A stretch of DNA of 64,000 nucleotides from Rhizobium acidisoli (GTDB lineage Bacteria; Pseudomonadota; Alphaproteobacteria; Rhizobiales; Rhizobiaceae), in assembly GCF_002531755.2 (NCBI RefSeq), contig NZ_CP034998.1, positions 1,488,001-1,552,000 of the forward strand. Direction: 5' to 3'. The notes beneath the pieces were generated by a model. That model had not been told where the DNA came from. It saw nothing but the letters and a program-made list of their open reading frames with translations, and made no database searches. Positions 55,286 through 63,939 of the stretch are shown here, in pieces; the stretch's first letter is position 1; each line of letters begins with the position of its first letter. Both the position numbers and the translations under genes were made by a program.

Positions 55286-55723
55286 ATGACCGCAAAGAAC
55301 GACATGAAGAAGCTGGTAGAGGATATCTATGCTGTGCGTGGCCGCGGCGATATCGAGGGCACGCTGGCGCTGTTCGGGGAGGATTGTACCTTTCGGATGG
55401 CCGGCAGTGCACGGATGGCGCCTCTTTCGACTGAATCCGGCGGGCCTGCCTTTCGTCAGGTGATAGAGCAGCTCATCACTGTTTGGGATCTATCCAAGAT
55501 CAAGACAACCGGCATTTATGTGGACGAGGACGAGCATATGGTCTTCGCCCATCGCGAAGGTGAGGTCCGGCACATTCCATCGGGCGTGAGCTTCCATACG
55601 GAATTCGTCGACAAAATCCATTTCAAGGATGGGAAACCAGTCAAGATCGTCGAATTCGTCGACACGCTGCAAGTGGCTGAGATAGCCCAGATAAACCAGG
55701 TCGCTCAAACCTCAAGCCGCTAA
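55286..55723 (+). CDS. NTF2-like (SnoaL/ketosteroid-isomerase fold) protein
   Basis: A 145-residue protein with the cone-shaped NTF2 fold pattern: an N-terminal helix (LVEDIYAVRGRGDIEGTLALF), EDCTFRMAG, a middle helix (FRQVIEQLITVW) and curved strands ending DKIHFKDGKPVKIVEFVDT. No catalytic residues could be assigned, so its substrate is unknown. The ATG follows GGAGGGACC. Its TAA stop is the first three bases of a short repeat. Confidence 0.75.
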   Translation: MTAKNDMKKLVEDIYAVRGRGDIEGTLALFGEDCTFRMAGSARMAPLSTESGGPAFRQVIEQLITVWDLSKIKTTGIYVDEDEHMVFAHREGEVRHIPSGVSFHTEFVDKIHFKDGKPVKIVEFVDTLQVAEIAQINQVAQTSSR

Positions 55724-55765
55724 AGCGTATCGCGTTGACCGTGATCCGTGCGACGCGCTTTAGCG
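55721..55765. repeat. Short palindromic repeat with GCGACGCGCTTTA core
   Basis: TAAAGCG (55721-55727) can pair with CGCTTTA (55756-55762), and the right half contains GCGACGCGCTTTA, a word also seen at 25496-25508 and 42607-42619. Confidence 0.6.
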
Positions 55766-55775
55766 GAATGGCAAT

Positions 55776-57551
55776 TCAATGCGCCGTCCGCGTCAGCTCC
55801 GCGACTTTCCTCACATGGCTGACGGCAGCAGTGCCGCCTGCTGTTTTGGTGAAGAGGCTGAGTGTCTCTTCCTCATCGTCGGCGACCGGCGTCAGGGCCT
55901 GATCCATATAGGTCTTCGACTTCGCTTCCCTTGAAATCAGGAATGCCGAAATGGTCAGGCCGATGATCGTGCCGGCGAGCGAAGCGTGTTTTCTGAAGGT
56001 TTCCCAGGCAAAACGCGGCCAGAAGACGAGCGGATTTTCACGCGGCAGGTCGGGGCGCCGCTCCGAAGGCGTCTTCAAGCGCAGGAGGCCGCTCTGCAGC
56101 GGATGGACGTTTTCCAGCGGCACGGTCGTTGCGAAGGAGACGAGAACCTTGACGAGTCTTGCGAGCGGTACCCCGGTCGCCACGGCGCGGCGCAGCAGCG
56201 TCTTCATATGATCAGGTGAATAATAGAGCGCCCAGGCCTCGTGGTAGATGTCTTCCCACTCCTGCTTGCTCATCTTCGGATGCGCGGTGCAGACGTGCTC
56301 GACATCGTAGATGTTGAGATCGCTGTCCATCTCGACATTCTTCTTCCATAGAACCTGATGATCCTCGGAGCCGGGCAGCGGCGTCAGGATGAAGAATTCG
56401 ATGACATCGAGCGGCAGCTCTTCCTGGATGATCGCGATGTCGCGGCGGATCGATTCCGGCGTATCGGCGGGGAAGCCCAAGATATAACCGGCGAGCGTCA
56501 TGATGCCCTGCGCCTTCCAGGCGAGCAGCATCTTGCGATATTCGGTGATCTTGTTCTGGTTCTTCTTGGCGGCCGTCAGATTGTCAGGGTTGACGTTTTC
56601 GAGGCCGATGAAAACGCGGGTGACGCCGGCCCGCCGGGATTTCTCGATAAAATTCGGGATCTTGTGGCAGAGCGTGTCGACCTGAATCATCAGGCCGAGC
56701 GGAATGCCGTCCCGCTCCTTGAGTTCGATCAGCCGGTCGAAGATCGCTTCCCAATCCTTGTTGCGAGCGAAATTGTCGTCGGTGATGAAGAATTTATGGA
56801 TGCCCTGCGCCCAGTTCATCCGCACCAGCTTCTCGACGTCATCGGCCGAGCGGAAACGCGACTTGCGTCCCTGCACGTTGATGATGGTGCAGAACGAGCA
56901 CTGATAGGGACAGCCGCGTCCGGCATCGAAGCTGGTGCTGAGCCCAAGCGTGCGCTGGATATTGTCCTTCGGGAGGAAGGGAACCGGCGTGCCGCCGATG
57001 CCGGGAAGGTCGTTCATGAAATTATAGAGCGGCTTCAGCTCGCCGCTCGCGGCATCGCGCAACACCATCTCCAGCCGGCCCTCGGCCTCGCCGGCAAACA
57101 TCGAAATGCCCATATCACGGCAGGCTTCGAGCCCGACCGCCTTGCCGTCCAGCATCGACAGGCAGCCGGAAACATGGAAGCCGCCGATCGAAACCGGCAG
57201 GCCGGCATCGCGGAAGGGCCGGGCGATATCGAGCGCACGTGGATACTGGTTGGTCTGGACGCCGACCAGCGCGATCATGCCGAAATTGTCGTGGCGCTTG
57301 AATTGTGCGAGCAGCCCGGCGAAGTCGATCCGCGTATTGGTCTCGTCGATCACGGTGATGTCGATCGCCGTATCGGGCCCGAGCACCTTACGCTCAGCGC
57401 ATTCGGCGGCGATGCCATAGAGAGCCGCGAGCGAATTGGAAGGGATCATCGCCCGCCACCAGCGGATGACATAGCCGTCGTCGTCATAATGCGACGGCTT
57501 GATCAGGATTAGCTGAAAACGTCGGCGCGCAGCTTCCAAGACATGGGACAA
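55776..57551 (-). CDS. B12-binding radical SAM protein of unknown product
   Basis: The 591-residue product has an N-terminal cobalamin-binding-like domain (residues 15-170, with VGVQTNQYPRALDIARPF), a radical SAM domain with the cluster motif AGRGCPYQCSFCTI (CxxxxxCxxC type, three cysteines), FITDDNFARN and GLENVNP, and one hydrophobic helix near residue 525 (LAGTIIGLTISAFLIS). Such enzymes often methylate unactivated carbons or build lipids and cofactors; I cannot name the product. The start appears to be TTG at 57551. The gene is followed by no close partner on the same strand. Confidence 0.82.
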   Translation of the reverse strand: MSHVLEAARRRFQLILIKPSHYDDDGYVIRWWRAMIPSNSLAALYGIAAECAERKVLGPDTAIDITVIDETNTRIDFAGLLAQFKRHDNFGMIALVGVQTNQYPRALDIARPFRDAGLPVSIGGFHVSGCLSMLDGKAVGLEACRDMGISMFAGEAEGRLEMVLRDAASGELKPLYNFMNDLPGIGGTPVPFLPKDNIQRTLGLSTSFDAGRGCPYQCSFCTIINVQGRKSRFRSADDVEKLVRMNWAQGIHKFFITDDNFARNKDWEAIFDRLIELKERDGIPLGLMIQVDTLCHKIPNFIEKSRRAGVTRVFIGLENVNPDNLTAAKKNQNKITEYRKMLLAWKAQGIMTLAGYILGFPADTPESIRRDIAIIQEELPLDVIEFFILTPLPGSEDHQVLWKKNVEMDSDLNIYDVEHVCTAHPKMSKQEWEDIYHEAWALYYSPDHMKTLLRRAVATGVPLARLVKVLVSFATTVPLENVHPLQSGLLRLKTPSERRPDLPRENPLVFWPRFAWETFRKHASLAGTIIGLTISAFLISREAKSKTYMDQALTPVADDEEETLSLFTKTAGGTAAVSHVRKVAELTRTAH

Positions 57552-57707
57552 GATTATCTATCTTTCTTCAGAAGCTTTTGCCGGAGGCAAAATGGCGTTG
57601 AATGCATCTATCAGGCATGGCGTATCAATACGATTCAGGCGGTCAAACTAAGGCGCAAAAAACGGCGCTGCACGCAAAACGCTTCTCGCAGCACATTCCT
57701 CAATATA

Positions 57708-58511
57708 CTACCCGATATCGAGCAGCAATGCGCGGTGGTCGGAGACCTCGGGCGCCTCGACCACCTCGAACCTGGCAATCTTCACCTCCGGTGTGACCAG
57801 CATGTAATCGGCAAAGCGGCCATGCTTCAGATAGTAGGAGGTTCGCGTGTCTACAAGGCCGTTTCCGGTGACGAGCTCGGAAAGCCCGAGTCTGGCGAGA
57901 ATCGCGAAAGTCTCGCTGTCGGGCAGTACGTTGAAATCGCCGCAGACAACGAGCCCTTCACCGCCGGGCCAGACGCGCTCGACAAGCGCAACCAGTGCGG
58001 CGGCCTGCTTCGCGCGCGCCGCCGTGTCGCTCTTGCCGGCCGGATCACGCAGGCCATGCATATGGGCGATGGTCAGGCTGGAAGCGTTCTCACGGCTGAC
58101 GACGCGGATGCAATGGGCGTTCCGCGGCCGCGGATGTTCACCCCAGCCGTTGGCGGAAAAACCGCCATGCACGAAGTCCAGCCCCTGGGCGATAACCGAA
58201 TGCGATTTGCGCACGAAGGTCGCCAGCCCGAATTCGGCGGCAATGGCGCTATCGCCGTTAAACAGCTCGCCTCTCGATGTCGGGCAGAAGAAGCCGTCGT
58301 GGCCGGGCAGGGCGGCGCTGATCTCTGCAAACAGATTGGCGCGCTGCGGCAGTTCCAGCCCGGCATCCCGATAGATCGACCATCCCCAATCCGCACCCGG
58401 CGCCCGCAGCACCTCCTGCAGGCACAACACGTCCGCATCGGCCTGCCTGACATAATCGATCAGGGCCTCATGCAGCCTGCCGCCCCAGGCGTTGAGCGAA
58501 ATGATGCGCAA
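57708..58511 (-). CDS. Endonuclease/exonuclease/phosphatase family protein
   Basis: A 267-residue protein with the EEP fold: RIISLNAWGGRLHEAL, LCLQEVLRAPG with the metal-binding glutamate, the VCGDFNVLPDSETF motif, and SDHRALLLDIG at the end with the catalytic Asp-His. It could act on DNA, RNA or phosphoinositide-like substrates; the specific role is unknown. The start appears to be TTG at 58511, after GGAGCCGAACGACA. Different from xthA at 25523, which is a true exonuclease III. Confidence 0.82.
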   Translation of the reverse strand: MRIISLNAWGGRLHEALIDYVRQADADVLCLQEVLRAPGADWGWSIYRDAGLELPQRANLFAEISAALPGHDGFFCPTSRGELFNGDSAIAAEFGLATFVRKSHSVIAQGLDFVHGGFSANGWGEHPRPRNAHCIRVVSRENASSLTIAHMHGLRDPAGKSDTAARAKQAAALVALVERVWPGGEGLVVCGDFNVLPDSETFAILARLGLSELVTGNGLVDTRTSYYLKHGRFADYMLVTPEVKIARFEVVEAPEVSDHRALLLDIG

Positions 58512-58574
58512 TGTCGTTCGGCTCCGTTTTTGGACGGCCGGACCGAGTCGACAGCTCTGTCGTCCGGGATGCGT

Positions 58575-59984
58575 TTAAAGTTCCGACTTGATGTCGCCCA
58601 TCCGGTTCCAGGCGTCGAGGCCGGCGATCTTGTAGGCTTCGGCAAGCGTCGGATAGTTGAAGGTGTTTTCGACGAAATATTCGACCGTGCCTTTGAGATT
58701 GAGCACCGCCTGGCCGATATGCACCAGCTCGGTGGCGCCTTCGCCGACAATATGCACGCCGAGCAGGCGGCGTGTCTTCAGCGAGAAGATCAGCTTCAAA
58801 AGCCCGGTGTCGAGGCCCATGATATGACCGCGCGAGGTTTCGCGGAAACGGGCGATACCGCATTCATAGGGAATGCCGCGCTCCTTCATCTCCTCTTCGG
58901 TCAGGCCGCAGGTCGAAATCTCCGGCACGGCATAGATGCCGTAGGGGAAATATTTCGGCGGCTCCTTGGCAACCGCGCCGATCGCAACGCGGGCGGCGAT
59001 GCGGCCCTGTTCCATCGAGGTCGAAGCAAGGCTCGGAAAGCCGACGACGTCGCCGGCGGCATAGACGTTGGCCACGGATGTCTGGAAGGTTTCCGGATTG
59101 ACCTTGAGACGGCCGCGGCTGTCGGCTTCGAGGCCGATGGCCGGAAGGTTCAGCGCGTCGGTCGCGCCCATGCGGCCAGCGGCAAACAGCACCATATCAG
59201 TCGTCAGGCGCCGGCCGCTGTCGAGCGTCAGCTCGACCTTGCCGCCCTCGAGCGTCTCCACCTTGTCTGCCTTCTGGCCGAGCAGCAGCTTCATGTTGCG
59301 GTCGCGCAGCTGGTAGGTGAAATCCTCGACGATTTCCTTGTCGATGAAGTCGAGCATCGTCGCCTTCGGGTCGATGACGGTGACGGCCGTGTCGAGCGCG
59401 CTGAAGATCGTCGCATATTCGATGCCGATGACGCCGGCGCCGATGACGACCATCGAGCGCGGCAGCTCCTGGATATCGAGCAACTCGTCGCTGTCGAGAA
59501 CGGTCTTGCCGTCGAAGGGTATGTAATCGGGGCGGAACGGCTTCGTGCCGACGGCAAGCAGCACGCTTGCGGCGGTGACCTGGGTAATCTCGCCGTCATC
59601 CTTGATCACCTGCAGCGTCGACGCATTGATGAAGCTCGCCTTGCCGCGAATATGCTGCACGCGGTTGCGGGCGAACTGGTGTTCCAGCACCTCGACTTCG
59701 TGGTTGAGCGTGATCAGCAGACGGCGGCGCAGGTCATCCGCACTGATCTCTTCCTTGACGCGGTAAGACCGGCCGTAGAAGCCGCGTTCGCGCCAGCCGG
59801 AAAGATTGAGCGCGGTCTCGCGCAGCGTTTTGGAGGGAATGGTGCCGGTATGCACGGAGACGCCGCCGACGCGTTTGCCCTGCTCGATGACAAGCACCTT
59901 CTTGCCGAGTTTCGCAGCCTGGATCGCGCCGCGGCGCCCCGCGGGACCGCTGCCCACCACAACAAGATCGTACTGAAGCATCAT
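58575..59984 (-). CDS. sthA: Soluble pyridine nucleotide transhydrogenase
   Basis: FAD enzyme that moves reducing equivalents between NADPH and NAD+ in the cytoplasm. The 469-residue product belongs to the disulfide reductase family: DLVVVGSGPAGRRGAIQA, the region where relatives have CxxxxC here reads VSVHTGTIPSKTL without both cysteines, which is the sign of SthA, then VIGAGVIGIEYATIF, the NAD(P) site, and the dimerisation domain (YAVPEISTCGLTEEE). It starts at ATG 59984, with a second ATG directly after. Confidence 0.92.
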   Translation of the reverse strand: MMLQYDLVVVGSGPAGRRGAIQAAKLGKKVLVIEQGKRVGGVSVHTGTIPSKTLRETALNLSGWRERGFYGRSYRVKEEISADDLRRRLLITLNHEVEVLEHQFARNRVQHIRGKASFINASTLQVIKDDGEITQVTAASVLLAVGTKPFRPDYIPFDGKTVLDSDELLDIQELPRSMVVIGAGVIGIEYATIFSALDTAVTVIDPKATMLDFIDKEIVEDFTYQLRDRNMKLLLGQKADKVETLEGGKVELTLDSGRRLTTDMVLFAAGRMGATDALNLPAIGLEADSRGRLKVNPETFQTSVANVYAAGDVVGFPSLASTSMEQGRIAARVAIGAVAKEPPKYFPYGIYAVPEISTCGLTEEEMKERGIPYECGIARFRETSRGHIMGLDTGLLKLIFSLKTRRLLGVHIVGEGATELVHIGQAVLNLKGTVEYFVENTFNYPTLAEAYKIAGLDAWNRMGDIKSEL

Positions 59985-60080
59985 CTGGCCCCGGATTGGA
60001 AAGGAATCATTTGCGACACAAAAATGTCGCCTGTCTATCGGTAGCCGGTCAATGTTACAGATTGTTTTACAAGTGCCGTT

Positions 60081-60219
60081 TCAGCCGGATCTGTGTTTTA
60101 TCAGCGTCAGGCCCGTAAGGCCGACATCGCCGTTGATGATGTGGTCATGGACGATGATATCAAGTGCATCCGCCGCGTCGATGATCACCATCGTCAAATC
60201 GATGTCAGCGCGCGACGGC
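60081..60219 (-). pseudogene. Degenerate copy of the radC 3' end
   Basis: Immediately after the radC stop codon the minus strand, in another phase, encodes [19 protein letters not shown] then [21 protein letters not shown]. This matches the last about 42 residues of RadC ([19 protein letters not shown] and [24 protein letters not shown], in parts) at most positions. Differences are mostly synonymous or conservative, so the copy diverged under selection before it was cut down. No start codon or ribosome site remains. The frame ends at a TGA at 60081-60083. Confidence 0.85.
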
Positions 60220-60220
60220 T

Positions 60221-61048
60221 TCAGATCAACTTCAGCCCCTTCAGGCTGACATGGCCATCTTTGCCGATGATGACATGGTCGTGGACGGTGATATCGAGCG
60301 CCTTGGCTGCCTCGATGATTACCTTGGTCATGTCGATGTCGGCGCGTGACGGCGTCGGGTCGCCGGAGGGGTGGTTGTGGACGAGGATCATCGCCGTTGC
60401 CGAAAGCTCGAGTGCGCGTTTGACCACCTCGCGCGGATAGACCGGCGTATGGTCGACCGTGCCGCGGCCCTGCACCTCGTCGGCGATCAGCACGTTGCGT
60501 TTGTCGAGGAACAGGATGCGGAATTGTTCGCGCGTCTCATGCGCCATGGCCGCATGGCAATACTGGATGACCGAGGACCACGAGGAGAGCACCTGCTTGC
60601 TCCTGAGTTCGCTCTTCAGCGTCCGGTGGGCGACGGTCGAAATCAGCTTCAGGTCGAGCGCCACGGCCTCGCCGACACCCTTTACCTCCGTCAGCAGCGC
60701 CGCCGGGGCGCCGAAGACGCCGGCGAGCGAGCCGAAGCGTTCGATCAGCGCCTTAGCGATCGGCTTGGTGTCGCGCCGCGGGATCAGGCGAAAAAGCAGG
60801 AGTTCGAGAATTTCGTAGTCGGCAAGGGCGGTGTCGCCCTGTTCGCGGAAGCGGTCACGCAGCCGCTCGCGATGGCCGTGATAATGCTCCTGCGCGGCGA
60901 GCGAAGCGGGCAGGGCGGCCTTGGCATTCGGCGCGGCCGTTTTTTGCGGCTGTCCGCCGAAGAACGAGCGTTCGTCGGCGGCAACAGGCTCTTCGGTCTC
61001 GAAAGGCAGCTCGTCGTCGGAAGATGTCGCTACCGGCCCCTTCGCCAT
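60221..61048 (-). CDS. radC: RadC family protein (JAMM/MPN+ domain)
   Basis: The 275-residue product has an N-terminal helix-hairpin-helix region ([28 protein letters not shown]) and the RadC domain with the JAMM metal site [17 protein letters not shown]. RadC was once linked to DNA repair, but its function remains unclear; members occur near mobile elements or in the chromosome. The ATG at 61048 has GGGTGACG upstream and is preferred; a TTG at 61066 would overlap map by 11 bases. A remnant of a second copy follows directly downstream. Confidence 0.9.
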   Translation of the reverse strand: MAKGPVATSSDDELPFETEEPVAADERSFFGGQPQKTAAPNAKAALPASLAAQEHYHGHRERLRDRFREQGDTALADYEILELLLFRLIPRRDTKPIAKALIERFGSLAGVFGAPAALLTEVKGVGEAVALDLKLISTVAHRTLKSELRSKQVLSSWSSVIQYCHAAMAHETREQFRILFLDKRNVLIADEVQGRGTVDHTPVYPREVVKRALELSATAMILVHNHPSGDPTPSRADIDMTKVIIEAAKALDITVHDHVIIGKDGHVSLKGLKLI

Positions 61049-61055
61049 CGGATCG

Positions 61056-61892
61056 TCACCCGGCAAACGATGGCAGGCCGGGGCGGTCGAGCCCGCCGGG
61101 CGACAGGGTGAAGATCTCGCAGCCGTCGGAGGTGACGCCGACGGTGTGTTCGTACTGCGCCGAAAGCGACCGGTCGCGGGTGACCGCCGTCCAGCCGTCG
61201 GCCAGCACCTTCACATGCGGCCGGCCGAGATTGATCATCGGCTCGATCGTGAAGATCATGCCTTCGCGCAGTTCCGGCCCCTCATTGGCGCGGCCGTAAT
61301 GCAGGATATTCGGCGAATCGTGAAACAGCCGGCCGACGCCGTGGCCGCAGAAATCACGCACCACCGAGCAACGCTCGGCCTCGGCATAGGTCTGGATCGC
61401 CTCGCCGATTGCGCCGGTGCGAGCGCCGGGCCTGACGGCGGAAATGCCGCGCATCAGCGATTCATAGGTGACCTCGAGCAGTCGCTCGGCGGCGCGCTTG
61501 ATCGTTCCGACAGGATACATCCGGCTGGAATCGCCGTGCCAGCCGTCGAGCACGAAGGTGACGTCGATATTGACGATATCGCCTTCGCGCAGCGGCTTGT
61601 CGTTCGGAATGCCGTGGCAGACGACATGGTTGATCGAGGTGCACGTCGATTTGGTGTAGCCGCGATAATTCAGCGTCGCCGGATGGGCGCCGTGATCCAT
61701 GCCGAAATCGAAGACGAACCGGTCGATGTCATCGGTCACTAGCCCCGGCTTGACGATGTCGGCCAGCGCATCGAGGCAGCGCGCGGTCAGCTGGCATGCC
61801 CTGCGCATGCCCTCGTATGCTTGCGCGTCGTAAAGCCGGATGGCGCCCGTATTCTTCGAGGGCGCGGAAGAGGCTTCGATATAGTTCACCAT
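61056..61892 (-). CDS. map: Methionine aminopeptidase, type I
   Basis: Removes the start methionine from new proteins. The 278-residue product has the pita-bread signature: [35 protein letters not shown] with two metal-binding aspartates, [16 protein letters not shown] with the histidine, and [13 protein letters not shown] with the glutamate. An N-terminal extension of about 25 residues precedes the catalytic domain. radC follows closely on the same strand. Confidence 0.95.
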   Translation of the reverse strand: MVNYIEASSAPSKNTGAIRLYDAQAYEGMRRACQLTARCLDALADIVKPGLVTDDIDRFVFDFGMDHGAHPATLNYRGYTKSTCTSINHVVCHGIPNDKPLREGDIVNIDVTFVLDGWHGDSSRMYPVGTIKRAAERLLEVTYESLMRGISAVRPGARTGAIGEAIQTYAEAERCSVVRDFCGHGVGRLFHDSPNILHYGRANEGPELREGMIFTIEPMINLGRPHVKVLADGWTAVTRDRSLSAQYEHTVGVTSDGCEIFTLSPGGLDRPGLPSFAG

Positions 61893-62038
61893 TGCAGGGC
61901 CTTAGCGGAGAATATTAGAATTGTTCATAATGCAGCTATGCCGGGTTCGTCCATCGCGATCAACAGTCGGGGTGAGATTTCTGAAAAGATACGGCCCGGG
62001 ACGGTCAGCCCGCTCTTTGAAAGTAAAGTCGTTCGTTG

Positions 62039-62677
62039 TCACTTCGATGCGGCGGACACCGATTTCCTGAAGCCGTCATGCACCCAAATCAACCCGTAGG
62101 CCTCGCAGACCTTGGCCGCCATAAGGCGATGCAGCTCTTGGCTATCGTCGATGTCGAAAGATTGGACCACGCCGCCATTGATGGCGAATACCGCGTGCGG
62201 TTCAAGGCCGCTGTTGTCGATCAGCAAAACCTCGTCCGCGATCGTCAGGGCGTCCGTCAGCTTTGCCAGCGATCCCTTGTGCCGCCTCCGGATGTCGGCT
62301 TCAGGAATGTTGTGTCCGCCCTTCTGGACGCGCTGCCTGACGCGCTCCACGTTCGTTTCTACGGAATCCAGGGCCACATAGTAGAGATCGACTTTGAAAC
62401 CAGCCGACTTCGCCTCGCGCATCAGCCGGAGAGATTGCTGGCTGCTCAGTGTTGTCTCAAAGACGAATGATTGCCGGGTTTCGATCATCTCTGCGATCCG
62501 GCGAAGGGCGACCTCGGAAGCTCGCCGTTCCTTTGACTTGCCGTCGTCGCTCTCAGGCAGAGACTTGGCAATCTCGTCGGCATTGATCCATACGCCTTCA
62601 AGATCGAGCTTCGCGAAGGCGGATGATTTGCCGGAGCCGTTCGGCCCACCAAGGATGATGCACGTCAATTCCGGCAT
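62039..62677 (-). CDS. Zeta-toxin-like AAA/kinase-fold protein
   Basis: A 212-residue P-loop protein with LGGPNGSGKSSAF (Walker A), INADEIAKSLPES and FVFETTLSSQQSLRLM, the pattern of zeta-toxin and related kinases, in which the aspartate corresponds to the catalytic base. Zeta toxins phosphorylate UDP-GlcNAc and block wall synthesis. Chromosomal relatives may do other work. It starts at ATG 62677, ten bases after the stop of a 58-residue basic protein, so the two form an operon. That partner is unlike the epsilon antitoxin in size and sequence. Confidence 0.75.
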   Translation of the reverse strand: MPELTCIILGGPNGSGKSSAFAKLDLEGVWINADEIAKSLPESDDGKSKERRASEVALRRIAEMIETRQSFVFETTLSSQQSLRLMREAKSAGFKVDLYYVALDSVETNVERVRQRVQKGGHNIPEADIRRRHKGSLAKLTDALTIADEVLLIDNSGLEPHAVFAINGGVVQSFDIDDSQELHRLMAAKVCEAYGLIWVHDGFRKSVSAASK

Positions 62678-62687
62678 GAAGCGATTG

Positions 62688-62864
62688 CTACCTTACTGTA
62701 GCAGGAGCGCGATCCTTGTTACGCTCACGTTTCGCCCGATCCTTAGCTTCGTTCTGTCGATCCTTGGCAGAGATCGTCAGACCCATGCGACGGCTTTCGG
62801 CCAACGCTTCCCGGCCGATTTGCTTGAGCGCTTCCTTGTTTTCTCGATACTTCCGCAACAGCAT
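62688..62864 (-). CDS. 58-residue basic protein, partner of the zeta-like kinase
   Basis: A short protein: MLLRKYRENKEALKQIGREA then SRRMGLTISAKDRQNEAKDRAKRER and a basic end. Helical, with about one third Lys/Arg and many Glu, and likely a coiled coil. ATAGGAGATTGCCG lies before the ATG at 62864 at ideal spacing, which is why this start is chosen over an upstream in-frame one at 62891. The stop is ten bases from the kinase gene. It could be an antitoxin, but no family is known to me. Confidence 0.65.
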   Translation of the reverse strand: MLLRKYRENKEALKQIGREALAESRRMGLTISAKDRQNEAKDRAKRERNKDRAPATVR

Positions 62865-62897
62865 CGGCAATCTCCTATTCGTTGCCAACATAATGCG

Positions 62898-63041
62898 TCA
62901 GGCCGTCGGCTGCAAATTTCTCTTGTTCCAGGTTCCGCCCGCAAACAACACCGGTTGCAACAGGTCGCGGGAGACGGCTTTTAAGCCCTGTCGCCGGGTA
63001 ACCCAACCACGGATCGCCTGCCGGTCCTCGTTCGCCGTCAA
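62898..63041 (-). CDS. Short uncertain frame upstream of the zeta module
   Basis: A 47-codon frame from TTG, with a product that reads like a protein (TANEDRQAIRGWVTRRQG, then LLQPVLFAGGTWNKRNLQPTA), but with no clear ribosome site and no recognised family. An in-frame stop lies 19 codons upstream of the TTG. It may be a real small gene of the zeta operon or a remnant. Confidence 0.25.
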   Translation of the reverse strand: MTANEDRQAIRGWVTRRQGLKAVSRDLLQPVLFAGGTWNKRNLQPTA

Positions 63042-63147
63042 ATCATTGGCCAGGATTGAATATCCACAATCTTCTCAAGAGGATAGGATTGATTGCGTGA
63101 AACCTCCCCGCTACTCACCGATTGGTGACAGCGGGGAAGGGTCGTTC

Positions 63148-63807
63148 GTGCTTGATGAAGCGGTAAAACTTGAAAATTTGCCTGAGGTCGGCGGCGAGCC
63201 GGAACGGCGTGTGCGGGATCGCGGCGCCACGGAGCGCGCCATCCTTGCCGCTGCCAAGGGGTTGCTGGCCGAGGAAGGCTTCCAGAATTTCGGCATCAAT
63301 GCCGTCGCCCGCCGTGCCGGTTGCGACAAGCAGCTGATCTATCGTTATTATGGCGGTCTTGACGGATTGGTCGAGGCGATCGGCGCCGATCTCGGCACAT
63401 GGGTCAGGGATCGCATTCCGGAAGACGCCGGCGGCATGTTCCTGCTCACCTATGGCGACCTGATGGAGCGGCTGTCGCTTCTCCTCCTCGAAGCCTTGAG
63501 GAACGATCCGCTGATGCGACGCATCCTCGCCTGGGAGATATCTGAGAACACCGAGCAGGTGAGGCGGCTTTCCGAAGCGCGTTCGAAGGCGCTCGCTCTC
63601 TGGCTGGAGCGCATGCGCGGCTCGCTGGCGCCGCCGAAGGGCGTCGATGCCGCAGCCGTCAATGCCGTCATCATCGCCGCGATCCAGCATCTCGTGCTTG
63701 CCGCTGCAAGCGGCGGGCAGTGCGCCGGTCTGTCGCTGAAGACGCCGAAGGACTGGGAGAAGGCGGCGACGGCGCTGAAGCGCATCGTGCGCGGCGTCTA
63801 CGGCTGA
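63148..63807 (+). CDS. TetR family transcriptional regulator
   Basis: A 219-residue DNA-binding regulator. The helix-turn-helix lies in residues 25-65: ERAILAAAKGLLAEEGFQNF, GINAVARRAGCDKQLIYRYYG and LVEAIGADLG. The rest is the helical ligand-binding domain, with a DPLMRRILAWEI stretch. GTG at 63148 with GGGGAAGG upstream is used as start; GTG 63097 is the alternative. Target genes and ligand are unknown. The frame is open for another 380 bases upstream, but that part is a shadow. Confidence 0.8.
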   Translation: MLDEAVKLENLPEVGGEPERRVRDRGATERAILAAAKGLLAEEGFQNFGINAVARRAGCDKQLIYRYYGGLDGLVEAIGADLGTWVRDRIPEDAGGMFLLTYGDLMERLSLLLLEALRNDPLMRRILAWEISENTEQVRRLSEARSKALALWLERMRGSLAPPKGVDAAAVNAVIIAAIQHLVLAAASGGQCAGLSLKTPKDWEKAATALKRIVRGVYG

Positions 63808-63846
63808 CAGCTCATTCATCCACAGGCAGCGGCTGCCGCGTTAACC

Positions 63847-63862
63847 TTAATGAATGGTTTAC
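63847..63862 (+). promoter_or_regulatory. Possible CtrA box upstream of the last gene
   Basis: TTAA, seven bases, TTTAC, one mismatch from the CtrA consensus TTAA-N7-TTAAC. About 75 bases before the truncated gene at 63940. Confidence 0.3.
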
Positions 63863-63939
63863 GTTGCCTGGCCTCGGTTAACCCGACAGTGTGGAGGGGA
63901 GCAGAGATGGAATGAGTAAGAGCCCCCGAGTTGACATCA

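Noticed and set aside
57543..60044. Plus-strand open frame of 833 codons
   Set aside because: It lies opposite an endonuclease/phosphatase-family gene and sthA, which have clear motifs and codon bias on the minus strand. The product has no recognisable domain; it is a shadow of GC-rich coding sequence.
60093..60440. Plus-strand frame over radC and its remnant
   Set aside because: It mirrors the duplicated minus-strand sequence; the repeat inside it comes from the radC copy, not from a real gene.
62716..63147. Upstream extension of the TetR frame
   Set aside because: The extension runs antisense over the 58-residue partner gene and has no TetR-like sequence before residue 140.
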